From: Lentzea flava
Lineage (GTDB): Bacteria; Actinomycetota; Actinomycetes; Mycobacteriales; Pseudonocardiaceae
Assembly (NCBI RefSeq): GCF_014648475.1
Contig: NZ_BMRE01000026.1
Location: forward strand, 1-64,000
Direction of reading: 5' to 3'
DNA length: 64,000 nt
In this document: positions 18,486-26,945 of the stretch, one piece after another
Numbering within the stretch: position 1 is the first letter of the stretch
Layout: the number at the start of each line of letters is the position of its first letter
Made by a program: the position numbers and the translations under genes
Notes under the pieces: model-generated
What the model saw: the letters and a program-made list of their open reading frames with translations, nothing else
The model's database searches: none
Told to the model about the DNA's origin: nothing

Positions 18486-18565
18486 AACTTCTCCAGTCCA
18501 CGCACAGTCAGGGCCAGCACGACGAAACTCCCGATCAGCAGCAACGCGTAGGCCATGTCGGCCAT
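18482..18565 (-). CDS. 27-residue membrane peptide at head of kdp operon
   Basis: ATG at 18565, preceded by an AAGGGAG ribosome site eight bases away, encodes a peptide that is almost entirely one transmembrane helix (Y-A-L-L-L-I-G-S-F-V-V-L-A-L) and ends V-R-G-L-E-K-L. The end resembles KdpF (P-E-K-F), but this is a separate gene overlapping kdpF by 4 nt. It is the first gene of the kdp operon and may be a second small Kdp-associated subunit or a KdpF duplicate. Function is unproven. Confidence 0.65.
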   Translation of the reverse strand: MADMAYALLLIGSFVVLALTVRGLEKL

Positions 18566-18654
18566 GACGCCGCTCCCTTCAACGACGAGGTTTTTCTTGT
18601 GACGCCCGGAAGCGTGCATCAGGAAATCCCTGATCAGGCGGCGCCTGACAACGT

Positions 18655-18682
18655 CCTTACGGCGTTGGGGGCGGCCCTTACG
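18655..18682. promoter_or_regulatory. direct repeats, candidate KdpE box
   Basis: CCTTACG occurs at 18655-18661 and again at 18676-18682, exactly 21 bp apart, two helical turns on the same face. Both copies are followed by a CGTT-type extension. They lie about 90-117 bp upstream of the kdp operon start, and TTGTCA on the minus strand just downstream could be the -35. OmpR-family regulators bind direct repeats, so KdpE is the natural candidate; this is inference. Confidence 0.4.
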
Positions 18683-18732
18683 CGTTCTTGATGCCCGCGA
18701 GACCCAGGTCTCATCCGAAAGGGGCCAACGCG

Positions 18733-19389
18733 GTGACGTTCCGTGAGATCGTCTGGGGCGTGACGCGAACTGGGGTGTTGGACGCCGTGGCCGACCTGCT
18801 GCCCGTCGAGGGGCTGGTCGCGGTGGACGGGGTCGACGGCGCGGGCAAGACGACGTTCTGCGACGACCTCGCCGCGGTGCTGCGCGCCCGTGGCCGCACC
18901 GTGGTCCGCGCCTCCGTGGACGACTTCCACCACCCGCGCGCGATCCGCTATCGGCGCGGCAAGACGTCGCCGGAGGGCTTCTTCCTCGACAGCTTCGACC
19001 ACGAACGCCTCGTCGCCCGCCTGCTCGTGCCGTTCGCCGCCGGGCACCCGTTCCAGCGCGCGAGCCACGACCTGCGAACCGACGAGTACGTCGACGCGCC
19101 CTTCGAGGTCGCGACACCTCCGGCGATCCTGCTGGTGGACGGTGTCTTCCTGCACCGCGACGAGCTCGTGGACCACTGGGACTTCTCGGTGTTCCTCCAC
19201 GTCGACTTCGCGGTGTCCGTGGCACGAATGGCCGTGCGCGACGGCAGTCCGTCCGATCCGGACGATCCCCGCAACCGCCGTTACGTCGAGGGCCAGCGGC
19301 TGTACCTCGCGACGTGCGCACCGGCGGCGCGGGCGAGCCTGGTGATCGACTACAACGACCTCGCCGAGCCGCGCGTGAGGACGACCTGA
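18733..19389 (+). CDS. uridine kinase-like P-loop phosphotransferase
   Basis: A 218-residue P-loop kinase with Walker A G-V-D-G-A-G-K-T-T (about residues 33-41), an acidic D-D-F-H substrate loop (about 66-69) and a D-G-V-F-L Walker-B-like strand. The layout matches bacterial uridine kinase-like proteins, which phosphorylate nucleosides or related small molecules. The GTG at 18733 has an AAAGGGG ribosome site. Divergent from kdp. Exact substrate unknown. Confidence 0.75.
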   Translation: MTFREIVWGVTRTGVLDAVADLLPVEGLVAVDGVDGAGKTTFCDDLAAVLRARGRTVVRASVDDFHHPRAIRYRRGKTSPEGFFLDSFDHERLVARLLVPFAAGHPFQRASHDLRTDEYVDAPFEVATPPAILLVDGVFLHRDELVDHWDFSVFLHVDFAVSVARMAVRDGSPSDPDDPRNRRYVEGQRLYLATCAPAARASLVIDYNDLAEPRVRTT

Positions 19390-19404
19390 AGTACGGTGGC
19401 GCGC

Positions 19405-19560
19405 GTGACCGAGCCCGCCAGGAAGACAGCGCGACTCCCCCAGTGCCCGCAGTGCGAGTCCGACGACCTGCGCCCCTACGGCAACGGCTCCAAGTGGATC
19501 TGCCCGACCTGCCGGTTCCTGGCGCCGTGCTGCGAGCCCGACACCGCCTGCCGCTGGTAG
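19405..19560 (+). CDS. small zinc-ribbon protein
   Basis: A 51-residue protein with two CxxC knuckles (C-P-Q-C near 14-17 and C-P-T-C near 33-36) and two further cysteines (C-C) near 42, a compact zinc ribbon. The GTG at 19405 is chosen because TACGGT (19392-19397) lies seven bases upstream, the leaderless spacing; an upstream GTG at 19396 would fall within that hexamer. No partner is evident and the function is unknown. It could bind nucleic acid or act as a protein-interaction module. Confidence 0.6.
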   Translation: MTEPARKTARLPQCPQCESDDLRPYGNGSKWICPTCRFLAPCCEPDTACRW

Positions 19561-19656
19561 ATCGACCCCCCAATCGTTACCCGGCGTGATAACGCCAGGT
19601 CGCGTCGCGACGACGTACTCCCCACAGCGTCCGAAAGGCGTAACGAGGAGGCCGCC

Positions 19657-20394
19657 ATGGCGACCACGTTCTGGGCTTGGCTCGTGTCCGCTCTCGTCAT
19701 CGTGCTGCTCGCGGTCGTGGTACCCGGCCGTCTCGGCGCGCAGAACGTCCTGCGGGACGCGCGCGGCCGGTACAGCCTGTCGCGGCTGCAGATGATGTTG
19801 TGGACCGTCGTGCTGCTGTCGCTGATCTGCGGCATGGCGTTCGGGCGGTTCGCGGCCGGGCAGGTCGACGTCGCCGGGTTCCGCATCCCCGGTCAGGTGC
19901 TCACGTTGCTCAGCATCGCGATCGGGTCCGCCGTGGTGGCGGGCGCGATCAAGGTCGTGAAGAGCACGACGCGGCCGGGCTGCGTGGCGGCCTACCCGAA
20001 GGGGCGGGAAGGCGGGCGGCTGTGGGAGATGCTGACCGTCGAGGAGGGCGCGTCGGCCGGCAAGTCGATCGACCTGTCGAAGTTCCAGAACTTCCTCATC
20101 ACGATCCTGCTGGTGCTGGCGTACGTCGCGCAGGCGGTGGCGGCGCTCAGGGCGGTCAGCAACCCCGCCGGCATCGGCGGGCTGCCCGCGTTCTCGGACA
20201 CGTTCCTCGTGCTGCTCGCGGTGAGCCACGCCGGATACCTGCTGGGCAAGATCCCGTCGCCCACCGGCACACCCGAGAGCGGCACCATGGCGGACCGGCT
20301 GGCGGAAGCCGAACCCGAGGCAGCACCCGCCGCCGCGCCCAACGGCGTCGTTCCCGAGATGCGGCCGGCCGAAGCCGAGCCCCAGAAGGTCTGA
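19657..20394 (+). CDS. four-helix membrane protein of unknown function
   Basis: A 245-residue protein with about four transmembrane segments (roughly residues 5-24, 48-66, 82-100 and 146-165) plus a weakly hydrophobic stretch near 185-205, and an acidic, Ala/Pro-rich C-terminal tail of about 40 residues, presumably cytoplasmic. A GAGGAGG ribosome site precedes the ATG. I do not recognise the family. Neighbours give no functional clue. The upstream spacer 19561-19656 holds a small GGCGT-GATA-ACGCC hairpin. Confidence 0.7.
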   Translation: MATTFWAWLVSALVIVLLAVVVPGRLGAQNVLRDARGRYSLSRLQMMLWTVVLLSLICGMAFGRFAAGQVDVAGFRIPGQVLTLLSIAIGSAVVAGAIKVVKSTTRPGCVAAYPKGREGGRLWEMLTVEEGASAGKSIDLSKFQNFLITILLVLAYVAQAVAALRAVSNPAGIGGLPAFSDTFLVLLAVSHAGYLLGKIPSPTGTPESGTMADRLAEAEPEAAPAAAPNGVVPEMRPAEAEPQKV

Positions 20395-20428
20395 CGGCCC
20401 TCACCGCCCGGCGGCAACTGGTCAGCGG

Positions 20429-20836
20429 CTACGAACCGGCGGAGGGCAGGTGGTCCCCCGCCAGCACGGCACGGGCGACGACGGAGACGTCCAGCGCGTG
20501 CCGTGAGGCGTGGCCGGTGATCAGGTCGGACGCTTCGGCGACGGAGATGTCCCTGCGGGCGGCCAGCGCTCCCTTGGCCTGGTTGAGAGCGGCCTCGTCG
20601 GCCAGCGAGATCTGGAGGCGGGCGCCCGCGTGGTGGATGGCGGCGATGGTGTCGTCGAGCCGGTCGATGACGGCGTGCACGCGGTCGCGGCCCACCCCCT
20701 GTTGCCTGCTGAACACGCCCAGCACCGAGTGCAGGTCGAGATTGGCCGCGAGCAGCTGGTGCACGACCTGATCGAGCATGTCGTCGACCTCGGGCCGGCC
20801 GGTCCGCGACATGTGCGGCGCGGGATCACTCACCAT
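20429..20836 (-). CDS. ANTAR-domain protein
   Basis: A 135-residue soluble protein. The C-terminal half (about 75-130) has the ANTAR helical pattern with an A-L-N-Q-A-K-G-A-L-A-A-R-R motif and a second-helix segment S-V-A-E-A-S-D-L-I. ANTAR modules bind paired RNA hairpins and prevent termination. The N-terminal half is helical and could be a sensory or dimerisation segment. ATG 20836 is preferred; upstream in-frame codons lack a ribosome site. The RNA targets are unknown. Confidence 0.6.
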   Translation of the reverse strand: MVSDPAPHMSRTGRPEVDDMLDQVVHQLLAANLDLHSVLGVFSRQQGVGRDRVHAVIDRLDDTIAAIHHAGARLQISLADEAALNQAKGALAARRDISVAEASDLITGHASRHALDVSVVARAVLAGDHLPSAGS

Positions 20837-20933
20837 TCCGACCTTGCCCGTTGGAGGGCCTCCAGGCAACCACTCGGCCGGCTGTCACGGCACCTGGTGA
20901 CTCGTGCAAGGGCCTTTGTGGATCTCGACGTGG

Positions 20934-22037
20934 TCACAGGATTCGGACGTGATCGACCGGCAGATCCTTCCACCAGCGCGCGAAACGCCGGTAGATCTGC
21001 GTTTCCCGGTCGCCGAGGAACTTGTGCAACGCCCTGGCCTCCTCCGCGAGACCAGCCCACTGCCTCTTGCTCAGGGAGTGGAAGGCGGTCGCCTCGATGC
21101 CGCCGCCCTCGTGCGGACGCCAGACTCCCGCCACGTGGCCGTCGACGAGAAGCGTCGGCAGCGTGTCGCCGTTGTTGCGGATCACGAGCTTGCGGTACTG
21201 CTCAGGGATGATCCGGCTGCGGTCGGCGTAGGCGAGCAACGTGCTGTCCCACATGGCCATCAGCCGCGGTGGCGCCGGGGTGTCCTCGTCCGGGATCGTC
21301 CGGTTCGGAACGTCGTGGTAGTCGCCGTCCCGCACCAGGTCGAGCAGCTGCAGAGCGTCCCGGATCGTGGTGCGCGGCAGCATCGTGAACTGGTTCATGT
21401 CCGGGATGGTCGCCGGCCCGAACGAGGTGAGGTAGCGGCGCAGCATCTCGGCCAGCGCCGCCATCCGGTCACGCGGCTCGATCACCGCGGTCTGGAACGA
21501 CAGCCGCGGCCCGAACGCCCACGGGCCGCCCGTCGGCACCCGCACCAGTGGCGCGTAGGACGCGAGCGCCCACCAGAGGCCCGGCTCCCCCACGTCGCCG
21601 ACGTGCGAGTGCAGCAGCTCCTCCAGCTCCGGCTTGGTCCTCGGCTCGGCCGCGAACTCCACCAGGTGCGCGAGCACCTCGTCGGCCCGCTCGACCGTGA
21701 GCCCCATCGCTCGGAACCGCCTGTCGTTCAGCCGGGACGCCCTGAGCGCGGGCAGCATCGCGTGGTGGAACACCTCGTGGTCGGCCGCCGTCACCGCGTG
21801 CAGCGTGATGCGCATCAGCGACGCCTTGCGCACCGCGCCGCTGGTGAACGCCTCGTCCAGGTCGGCGGGGTCGAAGCCCTCGATCCGGTTCCACAGCGCG
21901 ATGTACGGCGACGGAGGCTCCTGTGCCTGGATCGCCATGACCCTCTCGACCGCCGTGAGCACGTCCACCGGCTCGCGCCGCAGCAACATCTGCCGGTCGA
22001 GCGTCGCGCGGTTGAGCTGCCGTGCCGTGAAGGTCAT
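20934..22037 (-). CDS. AlkZ/YcaQ-like winged-helix DNA glycosylase family protein
   Basis: A 367-residue protein of the HTH_42 (winged helix DNA-binding, DUF1006-like) family. The catalytic Q-x-Q motif of AlkZ/YcaQ glycosylases is present as A-I-Q-A-Q-E-P-P-S-P-Y near residues 35-45, and the C-terminus carries the V-D-G-x-V-A-G-x-W motif. Relatives remove bulky or crosslinked bases; some serve as self-resistance proteins for DNA-alkylating metabolites. No biosynthetic genes adjoin it here, so general repair is likely. Confidence 0.75.
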   Translation of the reverse strand: MTFTARQLNRATLDRQMLLRREPVDVLTAVERVMAIQAQEPPSPYIALWNRIEGFDPADLDEAFTSGAVRKASLMRITLHAVTAADHEVFHHAMLPALRASRLNDRRFRAMGLTVERADEVLAHLVEFAAEPRTKPELEELLHSHVGDVGEPGLWWALASYAPLVRVPTGGPWAFGPRLSFQTAVIEPRDRMAALAEMLRRYLTSFGPATIPDMNQFTMLPRTTIRDALQLLDLVRDGDYHDVPNRTIPDEDTPAPPRLMAMWDSTLLAYADRSRIIPEQYRKLVIRNNGDTLPTLLVDGHVAGVWRPHEGGGIEATAFHSLSKRQWAGLAEEARALHKFLGDRETQIYRRFARWWKDLPVDHVRIL

Positions 22038-22052
22038 GGCCGAGATCCTGGC

Positions 22053-24029
22053 TCACCGCAGCTTCGACGGCCACCAGATTCGGCCACCGATGTCCACCGC
22101 GAGCGCCGGCACGAGCAACGACCGCACCAGCAACGTGTCCAGCAGGACACCGAACGCCACGATGAACGCTATCTGCGTCAGGAACAGGATCGGCAGCACG
22201 GCCAGCGCCGCGAACGTCGCCGCCAGCACCACACCCGCCGACGTGATCACGCCACCGGTCAGGCTGAGGCCTCGCAACGTTCCCTCCACCGTGCCGAGGC
22301 GCCGGGTTTCCTCGCGGACGCGGGTCATCAGGAAGATGTTGTAGTCGATGCCCAGCGCCACCAGGAACACGAACCCGAACAGCGGCACCACCGGATCCGA
22401 GCCGGGGAAGCCGAAGACGTGGTTGAACACCAGCGCCGACACGCCCATCGTGGCCGCGAACGACAGCACGACGGTGGCGATCAGCAGGACCGGTGCCAGC
22501 AACGACCTCAGCAGCAGCGCCAGCACCAGGAAGATCACCACCAGCACGATCGGGATGATCAGCAGCCGGTCGCGCTCCGACGTCTTCCTGGTGTCCAGCA
22601 ACGTCGCCGTCTGCCCGCCGACCTTCGCGTCGCCGATCCCGTGCACCGCCGCACGGATGCGCTCGACCGTCGCCACCGCCGCGTCGGAGTCCGGCGCGTC
22701 CTTCAGCGTGGCCTCGACGCGGACGAGCCCTTCCGCGGTACCGGCCGGCCTGACGTCGGCCACACCGTCCACCTTGGACTTCTGCAGGATCTCCGCCGTC
22801 TTGCTCTCGGCGGCGACGACGACCGTCGGCGAGCCCGTTCCGCCGGGGAAGTGCCTGGACAGCACCTCCTGTCCCGCAACGGATTCGACCTCGGTCAGGA
22901 AGACGTCGGACTGCGCGGTGCCGGACGCCTTGAGCTGCGGCAGGAACGCGGCGCCGACGAGCAGCACGATCGTGGTGACGATCCAGATCGCGCGCGGCCT
23001 GCGGCGCACCAGGTCTGCCGTGCGGCCCCAGAGTCCGCTCGTTTCCGGGTGCGGCGAGCCGAGTTTCGGCGCGAACGGCCAAAATGCAGCGCGTCCGCAC
23101 AACGCCAGCGTCGCGGGCAGGAACGTCATCGTGGTCAGCAACGCGGCCCCGATGCCAATGGCCGCAACGGGTCCGAGGCCCTTGTTCGAGTCGAGGTCGC
23201 TGAACAGCAGGCACAGCACGCCGAGGATCACCGTGCCCGCCGACGCCGCGATGGGTTCGATGGTGCCGCGCCACGCCGTGCGGATGGCCGTGTACTTGTC
23301 CTGGGTGTCGCGCAGTTCTTCGCGGAATCTCGACACGAGCAGCAGCGCGTAGTCCGTCGCGGCGCCGAACACGAGGATCGAGAGAATGCCCTGGCTCTGA
23401 CCGTTCAGCGCCAGCACGTCGTTCTTCGCCAGCAGGTACACGACGAAGCTGGCGAGCCCGAGCGCGAAGACCGCCGACAGCAGCACGACGACCGGCAGCA
23501 GCGGACTCCGGTAGACGACGAGCAGGATCAACGCGACCACCGCGCCCGCGACGACCAGCAGCAGCCCGTCGATCCCGCCGAAGGCTTCGACGAGGTCCGC
23601 GATCTGCGCCGCCGGGCCCGTGACCAGCACCTTCAGGCCTGGGGGCGCACCGCGCGTGCCGTCACGCAGCTGCAGGACCGAGTCACGCACCTCTTTCGCG
23701 GGGTCGAGCAGCACGACGAGCTGGGCGGCCTCGTTGTCGTTCGGCGCCGGGATCACCGGTGACGCCTGGAAGCCCTTGCCGCGGTCGGCGAGGTACTGCT
23801 TGTCCTGCTCGGTGAGCCCGCCCTGCCGTTCGACGACGACGATCGCCGGGATCGCGTTGCTGCGCTGGAACTTCTTCTGCAGCTCGGCGACCTGTGTGGA
23901 CTCGGCGGAGTTCGGCAGGAACGCGCTGCTGTCGTTCTCCGCGACCTCCGACAGCTTGCCCGCGTACGGCCCGGTGAACCCGCCGAGTGCGAGCCAGACG
24001 ACGAGCAGCACCCCGGCGAGGACTCGCAT
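22053..24029 (-). CDS. MMPL/RND-family membrane transporter
   Basis: A 658-residue exporter of the MMPL superfamily with twelve predicted membrane helices in two halves, each with a large extracytoplasmic loop; G-x-x-x-D-Y-motifs (G-A-A-T-D-Y and G-I-D-Y-N) mark the proton-relay helices. It would export lipid-like or drug substrates by proton motive force. The ATG at 24029 is chosen over one at 24035 because AAGGA ends six bases before it and would abut the other. Divergent from a MarR gene that probably represses it. Confidence 0.88.
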   Translation of the reverse strand: MRVLAGVLLVVWLALGGFTGPYAGKLSEVAENDSSAFLPNSAESTQVAELQKKFQRSNAIPAIVVVERQGGLTEQDKQYLADRGKGFQASPVIPAPNDNEAAQLVVLLDPAKEVRDSVLQLRDGTRGAPPGLKVLVTGPAAQIADLVEAFGGIDGLLLVVAGAVVALILLVVYRSPLLPVVVLLSAVFALGLASFVVYLLAKNDVLALNGQSQGILSILVFGAATDYALLLVSRFREELRDTQDKYTAIRTAWRGTIEPIAASAGTVILGVLCLLFSDLDSNKGLGPVAAIGIGAALLTTMTFLPATLALCGRAAFWPFAPKLGSPHPETSGLWGRTADLVRRRPRAIWIVTTIVLLVGAAFLPQLKASGTAQSDVFLTEVESVAGQEVLSRHFPGGTGSPTVVVAAESKTAEILQKSKVDGVADVRPAGTAEGLVRVEATLKDAPDSDAAVATVERIRAAVHGIGDAKVGGQTATLLDTRKTSERDRLLIIPIVLVVIFLVLALLLRSLLAPVLLIATVVLSFAATMGVSALVFNHVFGFPGSDPVVPLFGFVFLVALGIDYNIFLMTRVREETRRLGTVEGTLRGLSLTGGVITSAGVVLAATFAALAVLPILFLTQIAFIVAFGVLLDTLLVRSLLVPALAVDIGGRIWWPSKLR

Positions 24030-24038
24030 CAGCATTCC

Positions 24039-24077
24039 TTCGATCGTCGAACCTTTCGATGGACGAAACAGTATGCT
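24039..24077. promoter_or_regulatory. candidate MarR operators and marR -10 box
   Basis: The 54-bp spacer between the exporter and marR holds two adjacent dyads: TTCGA-TCG-TCGAA (24039-24051) and TTTCG-N5-CGAAA (24054-24068). TATGCT (24072-24077) lies six bases before the marR GTG. The dyads overlap both promoters, so repression of exporter and regulator together is likely, by inference. Confidence 0.45.
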
Positions 24078-24083
24078 GACCCC

Positions 24084-24557
24084 GTGAGCGACGCAAGTGA
24101 CTACGACCTGAGCATGCTTCTGCGTGCGCTGGTCGCCGAGTCGAACCGGTTCTTGGAGATCTTCAGCGCGGCGCACGAGCTGCACCCGACCGACATGACG
24201 GCGCTGAACCTGATCATGACGGCCGACTCCCCCATGACACCGGGCTCGCTCGCCAAGGCGCTGAACCTGAGCGCGTCCGCGACGACGTCCGTGCTGGACC
24301 GGCTGGAACGGGCCGGTCACGTGGTCCGCGACCGCAGCCCCGACGACCGCCGCCGCGTCGAGCTCAGGGTGCTCTCCGCGGCGACGGCGCTGGCCTCCAC
24401 GTTCTTCCAGCCGCTCGCCCGCGAGTTCTCCTCGACGTGGGAGCAGTTCAGCGCGGAGGACCGTCAGGTCGTGGCCCGGTTCCTCACGACGACGACCGAG
24501 GCGACGGCGCGGGTGCGTGCAGCGGTGAGCCCTCCGGCAGACGACGTCCGCAGATGA
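24084..24557 (+). CDS. MarR-family transcriptional regulator
   Basis: A 157-residue winged-helix regulator. The DNA-binding core spans about residues 35-100 (S-L-A-K-A-L-N-L-S-A-S-A-T-T-S-V-L-D-R-L-E) with the wing D-R-S-P-D-D-R-R-R-V. Flanking helices form the dimer interface. The GTG start is supported by a leaderless-type -10 six bases upstream. It is divergent from the MMPL exporter and probably its local repressor. Its last 74 bp overlap the convergent DinB-like gene. Confidence 0.88.
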   Translation: MSDASDYDLSMLLRALVAESNRFLEIFSAAHELHPTDMTALNLIMTADSPMTPGSLAKALNLSASATTSVLDRLERAGHVVRDRSPDDRRRVELRVLSAATALASTFFQPLAREFSSTWEQFSAEDRQVVARFLTTTTEATARVRAAVSPPADDVRR

Positions 24558-25110
24558 GCAGCAACAGCTCCTGAGCAGGACCTCTGACCGGCTCGCCCGC
24601 GCCGAACGTCCAGTCCATGTCCGTCGCCTCCAGCCTCTTGCCGCCGAGGTCGGCGCCGAAGTACCTGACGCTGCGCGGGGTCATGCCGTCGAGGACGAGC
24701 TTCAGGCGTTCGTGGGGCACTTTCCGGTTCAGTTTCAGTGCGACGGTGATGTCGAGGCCGTGGATGACGTCGTGCGAGAGCGCGCCGACCGGACCACCGC
24801 CGGGCGGGGTCCACGGGTGATCGATGTTGGCTTTGAGAACGTTGACCAGGTCGTTCGTGGACAGCGCTGCGGCGTCTTTGCGAGCCATGCGGTCGGAGGC
24901 GTGGTTGAACCGGCCGGCCGACCTGAGCATCTCGAGGAGCACGCGCCCGCCCGAGCTGCGGAACGGCAGCGTCGTGTGCGCGACGACCTCCTTGACGCGC
25001 CACCCCGCGCACAGACTCGGCGCGTTCCACTGCTCCTCGGTCAGGCTCGCGAGAAGTTCGGCCTGCTCACGTCGTTCCGCCGCCACCGCGGCCCTGATGT
25101 CTTCGGTCAT
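24484..25110 (-). CDS. maleylpyruvate isomerase-type, DinB-fold protein
   Basis: A 208-residue protein of the mycothiol-dependent maleylpyruvate isomerase N-terminal family (TIGR03083-like, DinB fold). Metal-binding histidines are visible in the L-C-A-G-W-R-V-K-E-V-V-A-H motif (near 33-45) and in S-H-D-V-I-H-G-L-D (near 110-118). Such proteins are thiol S-transferases or isomerases that use mycothiol; the substrate is unknown. It is divergent from the SigG-like sigma gene, a recurrent neighbour type. The C-terminal Pro/Ser tail is low complexity and overlaps marR. Confidence 0.78.
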   Translation of the reverse strand: MTEDIRAAVAAERREQAELLASLTEEQWNAPSLCAGWRVKEVVAHTTLPFRSSGGRVLLEMLRSAGRFNHASDRMARKDAAALSTNDLVNVLKANIDHPWTPPGGGPVGALSHDVIHGLDITVALKLNRKVPHERLKLVLDGMTPRSVRYFGADLGGKRLEATDMDWTFGAGEPVRGPAQELLLLICGRRLPEGSPLHAPAPSPRSSS

Positions 25111-25166
25111 GCTCGTGTGTACGGACCGGCCGACGAAAACTCATCGGTCCGCGTAGGGTCCTTCGC

Positions 25167-26060
25167 GTGATCGAGACGCTGGAGCCGTTCCGGATCGAGC
25201 TGACCGGCTACTGCTACCGCATGCTCGGCTCCGGCTTCGAGGCCGAGGACGCCGTGCAGGAGACCCTCGTGCGCGCGTGGAAGGCGTACGACAGCTTCGA
25301 TCCTTCGCGCGCGTCACTGCGGACCTGGCTGTACCGCATCGCCACCAACATCTGCATCGACATGCTGCGCAGCGCCCAACGCCGCGCCCTCGCCATCGAC
25401 CTGCGACCGGCCGGTGGCGATTTCGGCGCGCCCCTTCCCGAGCGGGCGTTCGTCCAGCCCGTGCCCGACGCTCGGGTCCTGCCAGAGGACACCGCGATCC
25501 GCCGCGAAACCGTGCGGCTCGCGTTCGTGGCGGCGCTGCAACACCTGCCGCCTCGTCAGCGCGCGGTGCTGATCCTGCGCGATGTGCTGGCGTGGAAGGC
25601 GGACGAGGTCGCCACGTTGCTCTCGATCTCGGTGGCGTCGGCCAACAGCGCGTTGCAGCGGGCACGGGCCACGCTGCAGACCGTTGATCCCGGCGAGCCC
25701 CTGAACCCCGCCGATCCGACGCAGAAGGCGTTGCTCAGCCGGTACTGCGAGGCGTTCGAGCGGCACGACGTGCGGACCCTGGTGGCGTTGCTGCACGAGG
25801 ACGCGACGATGTCGATGCCGCCGTTCAGCTGGTGGCTGCGGGGCCGTGGCCCGATTTCTCTTGCGTTGAACGATCCGAACGCCGCCTGTGCCGGTGCCTG
25901 GCTGGTGCCGGTCGCGGCCAACGCGTCGCCCGCCTACTGGCAGATGCGGCCGGGTCTGGAGAAGCCGTTCGGGCTGGTGTTCCTCGACGTGCGCGGTGGG
26001 CTCGTCACGGGCAGCACGACGTTCCTGAACGTCGACGAGCTCCTGCCGCTGTTCACCTAG
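25167..26060 (+). CDS. ECF sigma factor, SigG-like with SnoaL C-terminal domain
   Basis: A 297-residue sigma-70 family protein. Region 2 (about 8-70: Y-R-M-L-G-S-G-F-E-A-E-D-A-V-Q-E-T-L-V-R-A-W) binds the -10 element, region 4 (about 115-170: L-P-P-R-Q-R-A-V-L-I-L-R-D-V) binds the -35, and a SnoaL-like domain of about 110 residues follows. This is the TIGR02960/SigG architecture, in which the C-terminal domain replaces a classical anti-sigma switch. The GTG lies seven bases after TAGGGT (25154-25159), a leaderless start. Confidence 0.88.
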   Translation: MIETLEPFRIELTGYCYRMLGSGFEAEDAVQETLVRAWKAYDSFDPSRASLRTWLYRIATNICIDMLRSAQRRALAIDLRPAGGDFGAPLPERAFVQPVPDARVLPEDTAIRRETVRLAFVAALQHLPPRQRAVLILRDVLAWKADEVATLLSISVASANSALQRARATLQTVDPGEPLNPADPTQKALLSRYCEAFERHDVRTLVALLHEDATMSMPPFSWWLRGRGPISLALNDPNAACAGAWLVPVAANASPAYWQMRPGLEKPFGLVFLDVRGGLVTGSTTFLNVDELLPLFT

Positions 26061-26155
26061 GGCGGTCTTCGTGATCCGGATCGTGCCGTCGGACGAGGTG
26101 CCGTGCGTGAAGGGCTGCGCGCCAGGTGTTCGAGGACGCCGGTTTTCGTCTGGCG

Positions 26156-26698
26156 CTAGACCGCCCCGACGAGGTCGCGTTCGCGCTTGACCGGTTGCGC
26201 CGGCTTGCGGATCCGGCCCCACGGCTTGAACACCGACAGGACGTAGGCGAACAACAGCAACGTCGGCGCGACGACGACCGGGTACATCAGGTCGGACGGG
26301 ATCGCCGCGGCCTGGTCGCCCGCCATCATCCGCCTGCCGATCTCCGCCGCTTCGTCGACGCCAGGGCGGAGGGCGAACGCGATGAGCAGCGACATGCCGA
26401 TGTTCATGAACAGCTTGATCGCCACCCACCAGTACTTGACGAGGCCGTACTTGCTGCCGAGGCCGAGGACCACGCCGGAGACCATGCAGACCGCGCTGGC
26501 GCCGAACATCGGCCAGATCGCGAAGATGTCGATCGACTGGACGGCGATGGCGGCGGTGGTCGCGTCCTCTGTGGACAGAGCTACCACGACCAGGATGCCC
26601 AAGGCCAGGTCGATGCCCAGCCACGCCGCTGACGACAGGACGTGCACCAGCAGCACTGCTTTGCGGGCGCGGCCGGTGAGCTTGCGAGTGGTGGTCAT
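26156..26698 (-). CDS. DUF2269-like integral membrane protein
   Basis: A 180-residue protein with four to five transmembrane helices (about 13-36, 45-65, 72-92, 95-112 and 140-160) and a basic C-terminal tail. The opening K-A-V-L-L-V-H-V-L-S-S-A-A-W-L-G-I motif fits the DUF2269 group of predicted integral membrane proteins. Function unknown. An AAGGGAG ribosome site precedes the ATG. The 95-bp gap to the sigma gene contains no supported gene. Confidence 0.72.
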   Translation of the reverse strand: MTTTRKLTGRARKAVLLVHVLSSAAWLGIDLALGILVVVALSTEDATTAAIAVQSIDIFAIWPMFGASAVCMVSGVVLGLGSKYGLVKYWWVAIKLFMNIGMSLLIAFALRPGVDEAAEIGRRMMAGDQAAAIPSDLMYPVVVAPTLLLFAYVLSVFKPWGRIRKPAQPVKRERDLVGAV

Positions 26699-26887
26699 CG
26701 CGGTGCACTCCCTTGTCTCGTGGTGTTGTGCTCACTCTCGTCGTCGGGCTGGGGTGCTTCATCCGCTCACGTTCTGATCTCGCGTACGTCAGATTGCGTA
26801 CGTGGTGGGATGCAGGTCGGGGGCGCGGGATCCGGCTTCGCCGACCGAATTTCTGTGGCCGGGTTGCGTGAGTGGTCACCAGGGCGC

Positions 26888-26924
26888 GGGTTGCGATCCG
26901 GAGGTGTCCCTGGGATCGCAACCC
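26888..26924. terminator. 12-bp perfect hairpin after the DUF222 gene
   Basis: GGGTTGCGATCC (26888-26899) pairs perfectly with GGATCGCAACCC (26913-26924) around a 13-nt loop. It lies 22 bp past the minus-strand DUF222 stop and fits a terminator for that gene. The remaining bases of 26699-26887 show no supported gene. Confidence 0.6.
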
Positions 26925-26945
26925 TGCGTGGCCGGTGGCCGTGGT

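Noticed and set aside
26061..26155. Possible protein remnant between the sigma factor and the DUF2269-like gene, with GGCGGTCT/AGACCGCC ends
   Set aside because: Only 95 bp, no start and stop pair with coding bias, and the 8-bp inverted ends are too short and too close to coding sequence to call a mobile-element scar.
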